NCBI RefSeq assembly: GCF_028680575.1
Contig: NZ_JAPCKI010000002.1
Span: 372,001-436,000, forward strand
Length of the DNA: 64,000 nt
From: Acidovorax benzenivorans
Lineage (GTDB): Bacteria > Pseudomonadota > Gammaproteobacteria > Burkholderiales > Burkholderiaceae_C
Direction of reading: 5' to 3'
The notes under the pieces were generated by a model that saw only the letters and a program-made list of their open reading frames with translations, was not told the origin of the DNA and ran no database searches. The position numbers and the translations under genes were made by a program. Below are positions 8,665-17,458 of the stretch, in pieces. Position 1 is the stretch's first letter. Every line of letters begins with the position of its first letter.

Positions 8665-9831
8665 TCATGGCTTGACGTAGTCGGAGACCACCTTCCACTT
8701 GCCATCGGTGATCTGCGACAGGCGCGAAAGGGCGCTGCCCAGGCGCTTTTGTGGGCCAAAGGTGCCCTCGGCGCTACCGAACATGTCGGGCGGGATCACC
8801 ATGGTGTCCATGGCCTTGATGAAGCTGTCGGTGCTGAGGTTGGGGCCAGCCTTCTGGGCAGCCTTGATGAACGCATCGACCGCGTTGTAGCCGTACACCG
8901 AGAAGACGGTGGGGTCTTCGTTGAACTTGGTCTTGTACTTGTTGGCCCAGAAGCGGATAGGCTGGCTGGCTTCGTCCAGGTAGGGGTGCTGCACCGTCAT
9001 GGTGGCGTACAGGCCGTCCATGGGCTTGCCGCCCAGTTTGTGGATGAGGTCGGTGTAGGCAGCGCTGGAGCCCAGGAACGTGGGGTTGAAGCCCGTCTTG
9101 CGCGATTCGCCAATGGTGCCGATGGTCTCGCGAATGATGGTGCCCAGGATCACAAAGTCGCAGTCCGACGACTTCATCTTGGCGACCTGCGAGGAGAAGT
9201 CGGTGGCGCCGCGTTTGTACGAGGTCTTCTCGGCAAACTCCATGCCGATGGATTTGAGCGCTGCTTCGCCGCCGCGCATCACCTCCAGGCCAAACTCATC
9301 GTCCTGGTAGATGGTGCAGACCTTTTTGGCGCCCTTTTCCTTGATGAGCTTGGGCGCGGCAAGGCGGATCTGGTCGTAGTAAGTGGCGGCAAATGAATAC
9401 TTGAGCTTGTGAAAGGGCTCGTACATTTCGCGCGCAGCCGTCACCGGGAAGAAGTTGATCACGTTCTTGCTGAACTGCACGGGCATGGCGGCCAGGTTCT
9501 GGGCCGTGCCGATGTGTGCCACCATCATGAAGATCTTGTCCTGGTTGACCAGCTTCTGCGCGGCCAGCACGGCTTTCTTGGGGTCGTAGCCTGAGTCTTC
9601 CACCTTCAGGTCGAGCTTGCGGCCATTGACGCCGCCTTGCTCGTTGGCCTCGTCCACGCGCAGCATCATGCCCAGCCGCACCTGCTTGCCAAAGCCCGCC
9701 AGCGGGCCTGACAGGTCCTGGATGGAACCCAGCGTGATGGTGTCCTTGCTCACGCCTTGGCTGGGCTGCGCCTGCGCAGCACCTCCGGCCATGGCCACGA
9801 TGGCCAGCGCGGCAATGTGATGAAACTTCAT
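8665..9831 (-). CDS. Branched-chain amino acid-type ABC transporter substrate-binding protein
   Basis: A 388-residue periplasmic protein of the LivK/type I family. A Sec signal peptide (MKFHHIAALAIVAMAGGAAQA) precedes the mature VSKDTITLGSIQDLSGPLAG segment, which is typical for the family. The ATG at 9831 follows AGGAG by a good spacing. The family binds leucine-type amino acids, amides, or aromatic and fatty acids. Because livHMGF, an acyl-CoA ligase and beta-oxidation genes lie around it on the same strand, I infer a hydrophobic carboxylic acid as ligand rather than an amino acid; the sequence does not prove this. A terminator follows. Confidence 0.9.
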   Translation of the reverse strand: MKFHHIAALAIVAMAGGAAQAQPSQGVSKDTITLGSIQDLSGPLAGFGKQVRLGMMLRVDEANEQGGVNGRKLDLKVEDSGYDPKKAVLAAQKLVNQDKIFMMVAHIGTAQNLAAMPVQFSKNVINFFPVTAAREMYEPFHKLKYSFAATYYDQIRLAAPKLIKEKGAKKVCTIYQDDEFGLEVMRGGEAALKSIGMEFAEKTSYKRGATDFSSQVAKMKSSDCDFVILGTIIRETIGTIGESRKTGFNPTFLGSSAAYTDLIHKLGGKPMDGLYATMTVQHPYLDEASQPIRFWANKYKTKFNEDPTVFSVYGYNAVDAFIKAAQKAGPNLSTDSFIKAMDTMVIPPDMFGSAEGTFGPQKRLGSALSRLSQITDGKWKVVSDYVKP

Positions 9832-9956
9832 GGCACGTCTCCTTAGGTTGGATCGAACTCGGTTGCCCGTTATAGAACGATGCCCAGGGTGGGGCACCAG
9901 CACTTTCCCTATCCTGAATGGGCGTTGGGCCCGCAGAGCTCCCAGGCTTCGGCGGG

Positions 9957-10033
9957 ATCAGCCCGAACGGTAGCTGGAGGGCGTGCACACGGAGCCCACT
10001 CCTCGCCCGTTCCGCCTGAGCTTGTCGAAGGCC
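9957..10033. repeat. Degenerate copy of the TTCGGGCTGAGCCTGTCGAAG repeat
   Basis: ATCAGCCCGAACGG at 9957-9970 and CCCGTTCCGCCTGAGCTTGT followed by CGAAGGCC at 10006-10033 form a decayed inverted pair of the element seen at 2110-2170. It lies in the 207-bp gap between the ligase and the binding protein. I see no other feature in that gap. Confidence 0.6.
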
Positions 10034-10038
10034 TGCCC

Positions 10039-11895
10039 CTACCGATACATCGCCTCGATCTGGCTCGCGTACTTCTGCTGCACCAGCTTGCGCTTGAGCT
10101 TCATCGTGGGCGTCAACTCTTCATCCTCGGCCGTGAGTTGCGTATCGAGCAGGAAGAACTTCTTGATCTGTTCCACACGGGCGAACTTGGCATTGACGCG
10201 GTCGATCTCGGTCTGGATCAGCTCCTGTACCTCGCGCGTGCGGGTCAGGCTGGCGTAGTTGCTGAAGGGCACGTCGTTGTCCTGCGCGTACTTCTCCACG
10301 TTTTCCTGGTCGATCATGATGATCACCGTGAGGTAGGGCAGCTTGTCGCCAATGACCACCGCGTCGGTGATGTAGGGGCTGAACTTGAGTTCGTTCTCCA
10401 GCTCGCTGGGCGTGATGTTCTTGCCGCCTGCCGTGATGATGATGTCCTTCATGCGGTCGGTGATGCGCAGGTAGCCGTCGGCGTCGATGGCGCCCACATC
10501 GCCCGTGTGCAGCCAGCCTTCGGGGTCGATGGTTTCGGCGGTTTTCTCGGGCTGGTTGAGGTAGCCCTTGAACACATTGGGGCCGCGCACCAGGATCTCG
10601 CCCGTGGCGGGGTCGATGCGCACCTCGTTGTAGCTGGCTGCGGGGCCGATGGAGCCGGGTTTGATGCGGCTGGCGGGCACGCCGGTGGCGGCGCCGCAGG
10701 TTTCGGTCATGCCCCACACCTCCAGCATAGGCACGCCCAGCGCCAGGTACCACTTCACCAGATCGGGCGAAATGGGCGCTGCGCCCGTGACGAGGAAGCG
10801 CGCGCGGTGGATGCCGATGAGCTTGCGCACGTTGTTCAGCGCCAGAAAGCGCGCCAGCATGAACTGCGCCTTCAGCAGCCCGCCCACCGGCTGGCCTGCC
10901 AGCACCCGGTCTGCAATGCGGGCGCCCACGCCAATCGACCAGGCATAAGCCGCCTGCTGCATGCGCGTGGATTCCTTCAGGGCAATCATCACGCCCGAAT
11001 AGAACTTCTCCCACACACGCGGCACGGCGGTGAACACTGTGGGTGCGATCTCGCGCACGTTCTCGGGCACGGTGTCGGGGTTCTCCACAAAGTTCAGGCG
11101 GGCGCCGGTGTAGAGCGAAAAGTATTCGCCGCCCATGCGCTCGGCAATGTGGCACAGCGGCAGAAAACACATGGTCTCGTCCGCATCGCTGCGCGAGATG
11201 AGCGTGTTGTAGCCGCGCACGGTGTAGGTGAGCGCGGCGTGCGTGTGCATGGCGCCCTTGGGCTTGCCGGTGGTGCCCGAGGTGTAGACCAGAATGGCCA
11301 GGTCTTCGGGGCGGCAGGCCTTCACGCGCTGCATCAGTGCGTCGGGGTGTTGTGCATTCCAGGCGCGGCCCAGCTCGCGCAGGTCCGCCAGGCTCAGCAC
11401 ATCGGGGTCGTTCAGGCTGCGCAGGCCTTCCATGTCGAACACCACCACCTTGCGCAGCAGGGGCAGCCCGTCGCGCACTTCCAACGCCTTGTCGAGCTGT
11501 TCATCGTCTTCCACAAACAGCACGCGGGTCGCAGAGTCTTCGCTCAGGTAATGCACCTGCGCCGCCGCATCGGTGGGGTAGATGCCGTTGGCCACGCCGC
11601 CGCAGCTCAGCACGGCCAGGTCGGCCAGCACCCATTCGATGTTGGTGTTCGAGAGGATGGACGCGCATTCGCCGGGCGCAAAACCCAGCGACATCAGGCC
11701 GCCCGCGATCTCGCGCACAGCCTGGGCGGTCTGGTCCCAGGTCCAGCTCTTCCAGATGCCCAGCTCCTTCTGGCGCATCCACACGCGCGGGCCGCGCTCG
11801 GCCACGGCGTTCCAGAACATGGCGGCAATGGTGTCGCCCGCGAGCACATCGGTGCCTGCGGGCTGGATGTGAGAAAGGTTCCAGAGATTGCTCAT
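10039..11895 (-). CDS. Long-chain acyl-CoA ligase (AMP-dependent synthetase)
   Basis: A 618-residue adenylate-forming ligase that activates a carboxylic acid to its CoA thioester. The P-loop motif YTSGTTGKPKG and the hinge motif ITDRMKDIIITAGGKNITP are intact. Its length and GKN motif fit the long-chain (FadD15/ACSL-like) group that is often encoded next to Liv-type transporters. The start at 11895 lies 7 nt after the livF stop. An in-frame start further upstream would overlap livF. Together with the transporter it would trap an imported acid as acyl-CoA for the dehydrogenase, FadB and thiolase set. Confidence 0.9.
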   Translation of the reverse strand: MSNLWNLSHIQPAGTDVLAGDTIAAMFWNAVAERGPRVWMRQKELGIWKSWTWDQTAQAVREIAGGLMSLGFAPGECASILSNTNIEWVLADLAVLSCGGVANGIYPTDAAAQVHYLSEDSATRVLFVEDDEQLDKALEVRDGLPLLRKVVVFDMEGLRSLNDPDVLSLADLRELGRAWNAQHPDALMQRVKACRPEDLAILVYTSGTTGKPKGAMHTHAALTYTVRGYNTLISRSDADETMCFLPLCHIAERMGGEYFSLYTGARLNFVENPDTVPENVREIAPTVFTAVPRVWEKFYSGVMIALKESTRMQQAAYAWSIGVGARIADRVLAGQPVGGLLKAQFMLARFLALNNVRKLIGIHRARFLVTGAAPISPDLVKWYLALGVPMLEVWGMTETCGAATGVPASRIKPGSIGPAASYNEVRIDPATGEILVRGPNVFKGYLNQPEKTAETIDPEGWLHTGDVGAIDADGYLRITDRMKDIIITAGGKNITPSELENELKFSPYITDAVVIGDKLPYLTVIIMIDQENVEKYAQDNDVPFSNYASLTRTREVQELIQTEIDRVNAKFARVEQIKKFFLLDTQLTAEDEELTPTMKLKRKLVQQKYASQIEAMYR

Positions 11896-11902
11896 ACCGT
11901 CT

Positions 11903-12721
11903 TCACCGCCACGTTTTCTTTTTCTTCCAACGCCGCTCGCCGCGCACGCCGACATCCTTCATCCCCAGGTAGAACTCCTTGATGTCGTCCTTCTCGCGCA
12001 GGCGCTCGCAGCTGTCTTCCATCACGATGCGGCCGTTTTCCAGCACGTAGCCGTAGTCCGATGCGTTGAGCGCCATGTTGGCGTTCTGCTCCACCAGCAA
12101 GATGGTGGTGCCGCGCTCACGGTTGATGCGCACCACGATCTCGAAGATCTCCTTGGTGAGCTTCGGGCTCAGGCCCAGGCTGGGCTCGTCCAGCAGGATG
12201 AGTTCGGGGTTGGCCATAAGCGCGCGCGAGATGGCCAGCATCTGCTGCTGCCCGCCGGAGAGCAAACCAGCATCCTGCCCGGCGCGCTCCTTCAGGATGG
12301 GGAAGTAGCCATACACCGTTTCGATGTCGCGCGCCACGGCGTCAGCGTCGCTGCGCGTGTAGGCGCCCATCAGCAAGTTGTCGCGCACCGAGAGCAGCGC
12401 AAACACCTCGCGCCCCTCGGGTACATGCATGAGGCCCCGGCGCACGATGGCTGCCGGATCGTTGGCGGTGATGTTGACGCCCTGGAACTCGATGGAGCCC
12501 TTGCGCGGGTCGATGATGCCGCTGATGGTCTTGAGGATCGTCGTCTTGCCCGCGCCGTTGCTGCCCAGCACGGCGGCGATCTCGCCGCGCTGCACCTGCA
12601 GGCTCACGCCCCGGATGGCCTTGATGGGGCCGTAGGCGCTCTCCACGTTCTGCAGGCGCAGCAGGGGCTGGTCGGCCGCTGCTGCGGCTGGTGTGTGGGC
12701 GGCAGCAAGTACGGCGCTCAT
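11903..12721 (-). CDS. livF: ABC transporter ATP-binding protein LivF
   Basis: A 272-residue ATPase of a branched-chain amino acid-type importer. Walker A is GSNGAGKTT, the signature is LLSGGQQQM and Walker B is LILLDEPSLG, followed by the switch histidine-equivalent LLVEQNAN. There is a 20-residue alanine-rich N-terminal extension before the ATPase fold and an unusually basic C-terminus (RRWKKKKTWR). It is in line with livG, with a 61-bp gap, and with the acyl-CoA ligase downstream. Confidence 0.92.
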   Translation of the reverse strand: MSAVLAAAHTPAAAAADQPLLRLQNVESAYGPIKAIRGVSLQVQRGEIAAVLGSNGAGKTTILKTISGIIDPRKGSIEFQGVNITANDPAAIVRRGLMHVPEGREVFALLSVRDNLLMGAYTRSDADAVARDIETVYGYFPILKERAGQDAGLLSGGQQQMLAISRALMANPELILLDEPSLGLSPKLTKEIFEIVVRINRERGTTILLVEQNANMALNASDYGYVLENGRIVMEDSCERLREKDDIKEFYLGMKDVGVRGERRWKKKKTWR

Positions 12722-12782
12722 TTGGAAACCTCCGTGCTGCGCACTGCGGTGCGAGCTTGCTTGGGGCGGCCCGGCGCGGCGC

Positions 12783-13631
12783 TCATGCCCGAACCCCCAG
12801 GTGGGAACCCGCCGGGCGGCGCAGGTTGCTCACATCGTCAATGGTGCCCAGGTACGCCTCGATCACGCCGGGGTGCGACTGCACCTCGCGCGGCGTGCCC
12901 ATGGCCACGACCTCGCCCTGGTTCATGGCCAGCACGCGGTCGGACACCTTGGACACCAGCGACATGTCGTGCTCCACCATCAGCACCGTGATGCCCAGCT
13001 CGTGCTGGATGTCCTGGATCCAGAAGGCCATGTCGTCGGTCTCCTCCACATTCAGGCCCGACGATGGCTCGTCGAGCAGCAACAGTTGAGGTTCGGTGCA
13101 CAGCGCGCGGGCCAGCTCCACCACCTTGCGCACGCCATAGGGCAGGCCGGCCACCATGGTGTCGCGGTAGTGCTGCAGGTCAAGAAAATCGATGATCTGC
13201 TCGGCCTTCTCGCGGGCGCGCACCTCGGCGTTGCGCACCTTGCGGGTGAACAGCATGTCGGCCCACAGTCCGGTCTCGCGGCGCGTGTGGCGGCCGATCA
13301 GCAGGTTGTGCAGCACGCTCGCGTGTTCGAAGAGTTCGATGTTCTGAAAGGTGCGCGCAATGCCCAGTCCCGCCACCTTGTGTGGCGGCTGGTCCGTCAG
13401 CGGCAGCATCGCGCCACCGGGGGCGGCATAGGCAATGGTGCCGTTGGTAGGCGTGTAGATGCGGCTGATGAGGTTGAACACCGTCGTCTTGCCCGCGCCG
13501 TTGGGGCCGATGAGGGTGAACACCTCGCCACGGCGCACGTCGAAACTCACGTTGTTGACCGCCAGCACGCCGCCGAAGCGCACGCTGAGGTTCTGGGCCG
13601 AAAGGAGCAATTCGCTGGTCATAACTGTCAT
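12783..13631 (-). CDS. livG: ABC transporter ATP-binding protein LivG
   Basis: A 282-residue ATPase partner of LivF. Walker A is GPNGAGKTT and Walker B is LLLLDEPSSGL. The signature is degenerate: LPYGVRKVVELARAL replaces LSGGQ, which is common in LivG proteins. The ATG at 13631 overlaps the livM stop codon by 4 bp. A second in-frame ATG lies three codons further on and cannot be excluded. A family-typical insert is present between the Walker A and signature regions. Confidence 0.92.
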   Translation of the reverse strand: MTVMTSELLLSAQNLSVRFGGVLAVNNVSFDVRRGEVFTLIGPNGAGKTTVFNLISRIYTPTNGTIAYAAPGGAMLPLTDQPPHKVAGLGIARTFQNIELFEHASVLHNLLIGRHTRRETGLWADMLFTRKVRNAEVRAREKAEQIIDFLDLQHYRDTMVAGLPYGVRKVVELARALCTEPQLLLLDEPSSGLNVEETDDMAFWIQDIQHELGITVLMVEHDMSLVSKVSDRVLAMNQGEVVAMGTPREVQSHPGVIEAYLGTIDDVSNLRRPAGSHLGVRA

Positions 13632-14704
13632 TTCAACCGGTCGGACTTTTGGAACGACTTCTGCCGCTTGAACAGGCCCCTGCGGTAGAACGGGAACATC
13701 TGCAGCCAGGTGCGCACCTTGAGCCAGCGGCCGTACAACCCCATGGGCTCGAACAACACAAAGGCGATCAGCACCGCGCCATAGACCACCGCCTGCAGAC
13801 CCGGTGCCTGGCCGATGGCGGCGGGCAGCCAGTCCTTGGAGAGCGAAATCATCTGGGGCATGGTGATGAGGAAGATGGCCCCCAGGAATGCACCATGCAC
13901 CGAGCCCAGCCCGCCGATCACGATCATCAGCAGCAGGTCGATGGACTGCAGGATGTTGAACTGGTCCGGTGAGATGAACTGCAGCTTGTGCGCGTACAAC
14001 GCGCCGCCAATGCCAGCCAGGGCTGCCGAGATCGAGAACGACAACGTCTTGTAGCGCGCGAGGTGGATGCCCATGCTCTGCGCCGAAATCTCTGAATCGC
14101 GGATGGCCACAAAGGCCCGGCCCGTGGGCGAGCGCAGCAGGTTCAGGATGGCCAGCGTGCTGACCACGGCAATCACGAGACACAGAAAGTAAAACGACTC
14201 GGTGGACTCGAACGAGTAGCCCGCGATCTGCGGTGGCACCAGGTGCTTGCCCGAGTTGCCGCCCGTCACCGACTCCCACCGCGCGAACACCTCTTCCACA
14301 ATGAAGCCGAACGACAGCGTGGCCATGCCCAGGTAGATGCCCTTGACGCGCAGCGCTGGCAGCCCCACCACCACGCCCACTGCCGCCGACAGCCCCGCCG
14401 CGCAGGCCAGCGATAGCGCAAACGGCCAGCCCATGCCTGTGAGCACCGCCTGCGTGTACGCCCCCACGCCCAGGAAGGCCGCATGCCCCAGCGAGAACAG
14501 CCCCGTAAAGCCCGCCAGCAGCATGAGCCCCAGGCCCACGATGGCGTAGATCAGCACAAAGGTCAGCTGCGCCAGCCAATACTCGGGCGCCACCCAGGGG
14601 GCGGCCACCAGCGCCACGGCCAGCAGGCTGTACCAGAACACATGCCCGCCATGTTTGGCCAGGCGCAGATCTTGTTCGTAGCTGGTCTTGAAGATGAAGC
14701 GCAT
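13628..14704 (-). CDS. livM: ABC transporter permease LivM
   Basis: A 358-residue inner-membrane permease with about nine hydrophobic segments. The family motif GHAAFLGVGAYTQAVL lies near residue 75 and the conserved loop with VAIRDSEISAQSMGI near 185. It forms the translocation channel with LivH. It begins 3 nt after the livH stop and ends inside the livG start, so the four liv genes form a tight operon. Confidence 0.92.
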   Translation of the reverse strand: MRFIFKTSYEQDLRLAKHGGHVFWYSLLAVALVAAPWVAPEYWLAQLTFVLIYAIVGLGLMLLAGFTGLFSLGHAAFLGVGAYTQAVLTGMGWPFALSLACAAGLSAAVGVVVGLPALRVKGIYLGMATLSFGFIVEEVFARWESVTGGNSGKHLVPPQIAGYSFESTESFYFLCLVIAVVSTLAILNLLRSPTGRAFVAIRDSEISAQSMGIHLARYKTLSFSISAALAGIGGALYAHKLQFISPDQFNILQSIDLLLMIVIGGLGSVHGAFLGAIFLITMPQMISLSKDWLPAAIGQAPGLQAVVYGAVLIAFVLFEPMGLYGRWLKVRTWLQMFPFYRRGLFKRQKSFQKSDRLK

Positions 14705-14707
14705 GGG

Positions 14708-15583
14708 TCAGACTTTCTTTCTCAGCTTCTCGCCGAACAGTCCGTTGGGCTTCACCATGAGCATGACCAGCACCACGATGTAGGCGGCGGTGTCCTTGAA
14801 GCCATCGGGCAGATAAAAACCTGAGAGCGATTCGACGATGCCGATGACCAGACCGCCCACGATGGCGCCCGGCAGGCTGCCAAAGCCGCCCACCACAGCG
14901 GCCGGGAAGGCCTTGAGCCCGATGAGCCCCATGTTGGCGTGCACGAAGGTGATGGGCGCCAGCAGCAGGCCCGCCACGGCCGCCACGGCGGCGGCCAGGC
15001 CCCAGGCCAGGCCGTTGAGCCTCTGCACAGGGATGCCCATGTAGTAGGCCGCCAATTGGTTTTGCGACGACGCCTGCATGGCAACGCCCAGCTTGCTGTA
15101 GCGGAACATGGCAAACAGCAGCACACACAACACGCCCGTGGCGCCAATCACCACCAACTGCTCGGCGTTGAGCACCAGCGCGCCGAGGCGGAACGACAGG
15201 TCTTTGTAGGGCACGGGCAGCGTGTGAGTCTCGGTGCCGATGTTGGGGATCATCGTGACCAGCCCGCGCAGTACGTAGCCGATGCCGATGGTGAGCATGA
15301 CGATGGAGAAGGCGGGCTGGCCCAGGATGGGGCGAATGACGGCGCGCTCCAGCACCACGCCAAAGCAGCCCATGGCGAGGATGCTGGCGAGCACCGCCAC
15401 CCAGAAGGGAAAGCCCAGCACCGTCATGAGCGCCAGGCCGCAGAACGCACCGAGCATCATCAACTCGCCCTGGGCGAAGCTCACGGTCTCCGTGGCCTTG
15501 TAGATGAGCACGAAACCCAGCGCGATCAGGCCGTAGATGCACCCCTGGGAGATGCCGCTGATCAACAGTTGCACAAATTGCAC
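14708..15583 (-). CDS. livH: ABC transporter permease LivH
   Basis: A 291-residue permease that starts with GTG at 15583. This choice gives the canonical QFVQLLISGISQGCIYGLIA N-terminus and has GGAG about 10 bases upstream. Upstream in-frame codons have no family similarity. Hydrophobic segments continue to the C-terminus, with the conserved SFAQGELMMLGAF motif near residue 40. It is the first gene of the liv operon and is transcribed from the divergent region shared with the enoyl-CoA hydratase. Confidence 0.9.
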   Translation of the reverse strand: MQFVQLLISGISQGCIYGLIALGFVLIYKATETVSFAQGELMMLGAFCGLALMTVLGFPFWVAVLASILAMGCFGVVLERAVIRPILGQPAFSIVMLTIGIGYVLRGLVTMIPNIGTETHTLPVPYKDLSFRLGALVLNAEQLVVIGATGVLCVLLFAMFRYSKLGVAMQASSQNQLAAYYMGIPVQRLNGLAWGLAAAVAAVAGLLLAPITFVHANMGLIGLKAFPAAVVGGFGSLPGAIVGGLVIGIVESLSGFYLPDGFKDTAAYIVVLVMLMVKPNGLFGEKLRKKV

Positions 15584-15692
15584 TCGGGCTCTCCAGATTG
15601 AGACCTGGGCCGATGGGGGTGCAAAGGGTGTGGTGACTGACGCCACGCGCTTTGTGAAACCCTGTGGGCACAAGACCTGCAGAATATTTTTA

Positions 15693-15717
15693 CAAAGCGA
15701 TTGCTTTGCATAAATAA
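15693..15717 (+). promoter_or_regulatory. Palindromic CAAAGC-N4-GCTTTG motif in the livH/hydratase divergent region
   Basis: CAAAGC and GCTTTG form a perfect inverted repeat around GATT, followed by CATAAATAA. The whole 25 nt matches the motif before the acyl-CoA dehydrogenase at 8553-8577 in 20 positions. It lies about 110 bp from livH and 131 bp from the hydratase. A plausible promoter overlaps it on the plus strand (TTTACA, 16-nt spacer, TAAATA). The rest of the 265-bp gap holds no gene. Confidence 0.55.
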
Positions 15718-15848
15718 TGGTGCACGCGCCAGGCGCATACCGCACTCGGGGCTAACCCTGATGGGGGCGGGTAACGGCGGATATTGACGCAGTGCTGCAC
15801 CCTGCGCAAGAGGAATAACGTCGGGTGGGAGAACCACAGGAGAGCCGC

Positions 15849-16646
15849 ATGTCTGTAGAGGTTGAAACGCGAGGCGGTGTCACGCTAGTGACATTGCACC
15901 GGCCCGATGTGCGCAACGCGGTCGATGCCCACACGGCCCGCGCGCTGCATGCGGCCTTTGTAGCCTTTGAGCACGATGAAAACGCCGATGTGGCGGTGTT
16001 CCAAGGTGCTGGCGGACACTTTTGTGCGGGCTGGGATCTGCAGTCTGGCGCGCGCCTGCTGGCCGATGGCGTCGCGCCCGAGGCGCTGGCCGAGACGCTC
16101 GACTTCACTGCCGATGCGGTCCACCCGCCAGGGCCCATGGGCCCGAGCCGCCTGCATCTGTCCAAGCCGGTGATCGCGGCGATAGAAGGCGCCGCTGTGG
16201 CCGGTGGCATGGAGCTGGCACTGTGGTGCGACCTGCGCGTGATGGCGGAGGACGCGTACATGGGCGTGTTCTGCCGCCGGTTTGGCGTGCCGCTGATCGA
16301 CGGCGGCACGGTACGCCTGCCGCGCCTTGTGGGGCTGTCGCACGCGCTGGACCTGATCCTGACGGGACGCAAGGTGGAGTCGGCCGAGGCCCTGCGCATG
16401 GGGCTGTGCAACCGCGTGGTGCCCACCGGGCAGGCGCTGGAGGCAGCCCTGGCGCTGGCCCGCGAAATAGCGGCCTTCCCACAGGCCACCCTGCGCGCAG
16501 ACCGCGCCAGTGCGCTCGCCGCCGAAGGCCTGCCGTTACAGCAAGCCCTGCTGCAGGAATGGGCCGGTGGCCGCGAATGCCTGGCCGAAGCGTTGCGCGG
16601 CGCCTCGCGTTTTGCCTTGGGGCAAGGGCGTCACGGCCAGTTTTAG
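15849..16646 (+). CDS. Enoyl-CoA hydratase/isomerase (crotonase) family protein
   Basis: A 265-residue crotonase-fold protein. The oxyanion-hole segment GGHFCAGWDL near residue 55 and GAAVAGGMELALWCDLRV near 120 are present. The first catalytic glutamate (GGMELA) is kept. At the position of the second one, by eye alignment, there is a cysteine (FCRRFGV), and an aspartate precedes GGT. It may therefore be an isomerase or a different crotonase rather than a classical hydratase. The ATG at 15849 has AGGAG 7 bases upstream. It is divergent from livH and shares its control region. Confidence 0.88.
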   Translation: MSVEVETRGGVTLVTLHRPDVRNAVDAHTARALHAAFVAFEHDENADVAVFQGAGGHFCAGWDLQSGARLLADGVAPEALAETLDFTADAVHPPGPMGPSRLHLSKPVIAAIEGAAVAGGMELALWCDLRVMAEDAYMGVFCRRFGVPLIDGGTVRLPRLVGLSHALDLILTGRKVESAEALRMGLCNRVVPTGQALEAALALAREIAAFPQATLRADRASALAAEGLPLQQALLQEWAGGRECLAEALRGASRFALGQGRHGQF

Positions 16647-16649
16647 ATC

Positions 16650-16700
16650 AAAATGGCCTCTGGCGCTTATCTAATAAGCGCGAGCAGCTACAAAATCAGG
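16650..16700 (+). repeat. Dispersed repeat copy after the crotonase gene
   Basis: A well-kept copy: AAAATGGCCTCTGGCGCTTA, a perfect 8-bp stem GCGCTTAT/ATAAGCGC with a 3-nt loop at 16663-16681, then GAGCAGCTACAAAATCAGG. It begins 4 nt after the stop codon and could serve as a transcript 3' hairpin. Confidence 0.8.
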
Positions 16701-16755
16701 AGTATCTGGATGGCGTCGATGGCAGGCACCGTCCCGCATTGACCCCAGGAGACCC

Positions 16756-17244
16756 ATGAGCAAATCCACCGCCACCGCCACCCCGCAAGCCTTCGAGCCT
16801 GAGTTCATCGCCGGGCTCAAATCCATCTTTGAAGAAAAGATCGTGTTCAACCAGGTGCTGGGCCTCAAGATCACTTCGCTGGCACCCGATGGTGTGGTGG
16901 GCCGCATCGACATGAAGCCCGATCTGGTCGGCCACTATGCCTACAACCGCATCCACGGTGGCGTGATCAGCGCGGGGCTCGATGCCATGGGCGGGCTGGC
17001 CGTGATGGCCGCGATTGGCGCCAAACACCTGGACGAGGCGCCCGAGCAGCGCCTGCACCGCTTTGCCAAGCTGGGCACCATCGACTTGCGCATCGACTAC
17101 CTGCGCCCCGGCATTGGCAGCCACTTCGAGCTGCGCGCGCAGGTGCTGCGCCTGGGCTCGCGCGTGGCCACGACGCGCATGGAGTTTCTGGGGCCGGACG
17201 GGCAGATCATGTCGGCAGGGGCTGCGGCTTACATCGTCTCTTGA
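16756..17244 (+). CDS. PaaI-type acyl-CoA thioesterase (hotdog fold)
   Basis: A 162-residue single-hotdog protein. The motif NRIHGGVISAGLDAMGG holds the conserved HGG and an acidic residue used for thioester hydrolysis. It would release CoA from acyl-CoAs made by the neighbouring catabolic genes. The start has AGGAG 6 bases upstream. It follows the crotonase with a 109-bp gap that includes the repeat. Confidence 0.87.
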   Translation: MSKSTATATPQAFEPEFIAGLKSIFEEKIVFNQVLGLKITSLAPDGVVGRIDMKPDLVGHYAYNRIHGGVISAGLDAMGGLAVMAAIGAKHLDEAPEQRLHRFAKLGTIDLRIDYLRPGIGSHFELRAQVLRLGSRVATTRMEFLGPDGQIMSAGAAAYIVS

Positions 17245-17458
17245 TTCGGACCGCCGCCTGAGCAGCCTCGCCGCATGCGTGGGGCATGCAGGGCACCGGT
17301 GCCTCGCTGCAGGGCGCGTGGCCGTGCGTCGGATGTGTGATCCCGCAAGCCTTGCAAGCGCATGCTACGAGAGAACCGTTTGGTTACTGTTCTTGCGTAA
17401 CGAAGGCATCTTTGACGGGGCGCGGTACCTACGATGACTCTCTTTTCAAGGAGATCTG

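Noticed and set aside
9880..11982. A 700-codon open frame on the plus strand opposite the acyl-CoA ligase
   Set aside because: It is antisense to an intact gene with all ligase motifs; long antisense frames are common in GC-rich DNA and this one has no recognisable domain.
12783..15671. A 962-codon open frame on the minus strand across livG, livM and livH
   Set aside because: Only its last 282 codons encode LivG. The upstream part is a wrong-frame reading of livM and livH, which are clear in their own frames.
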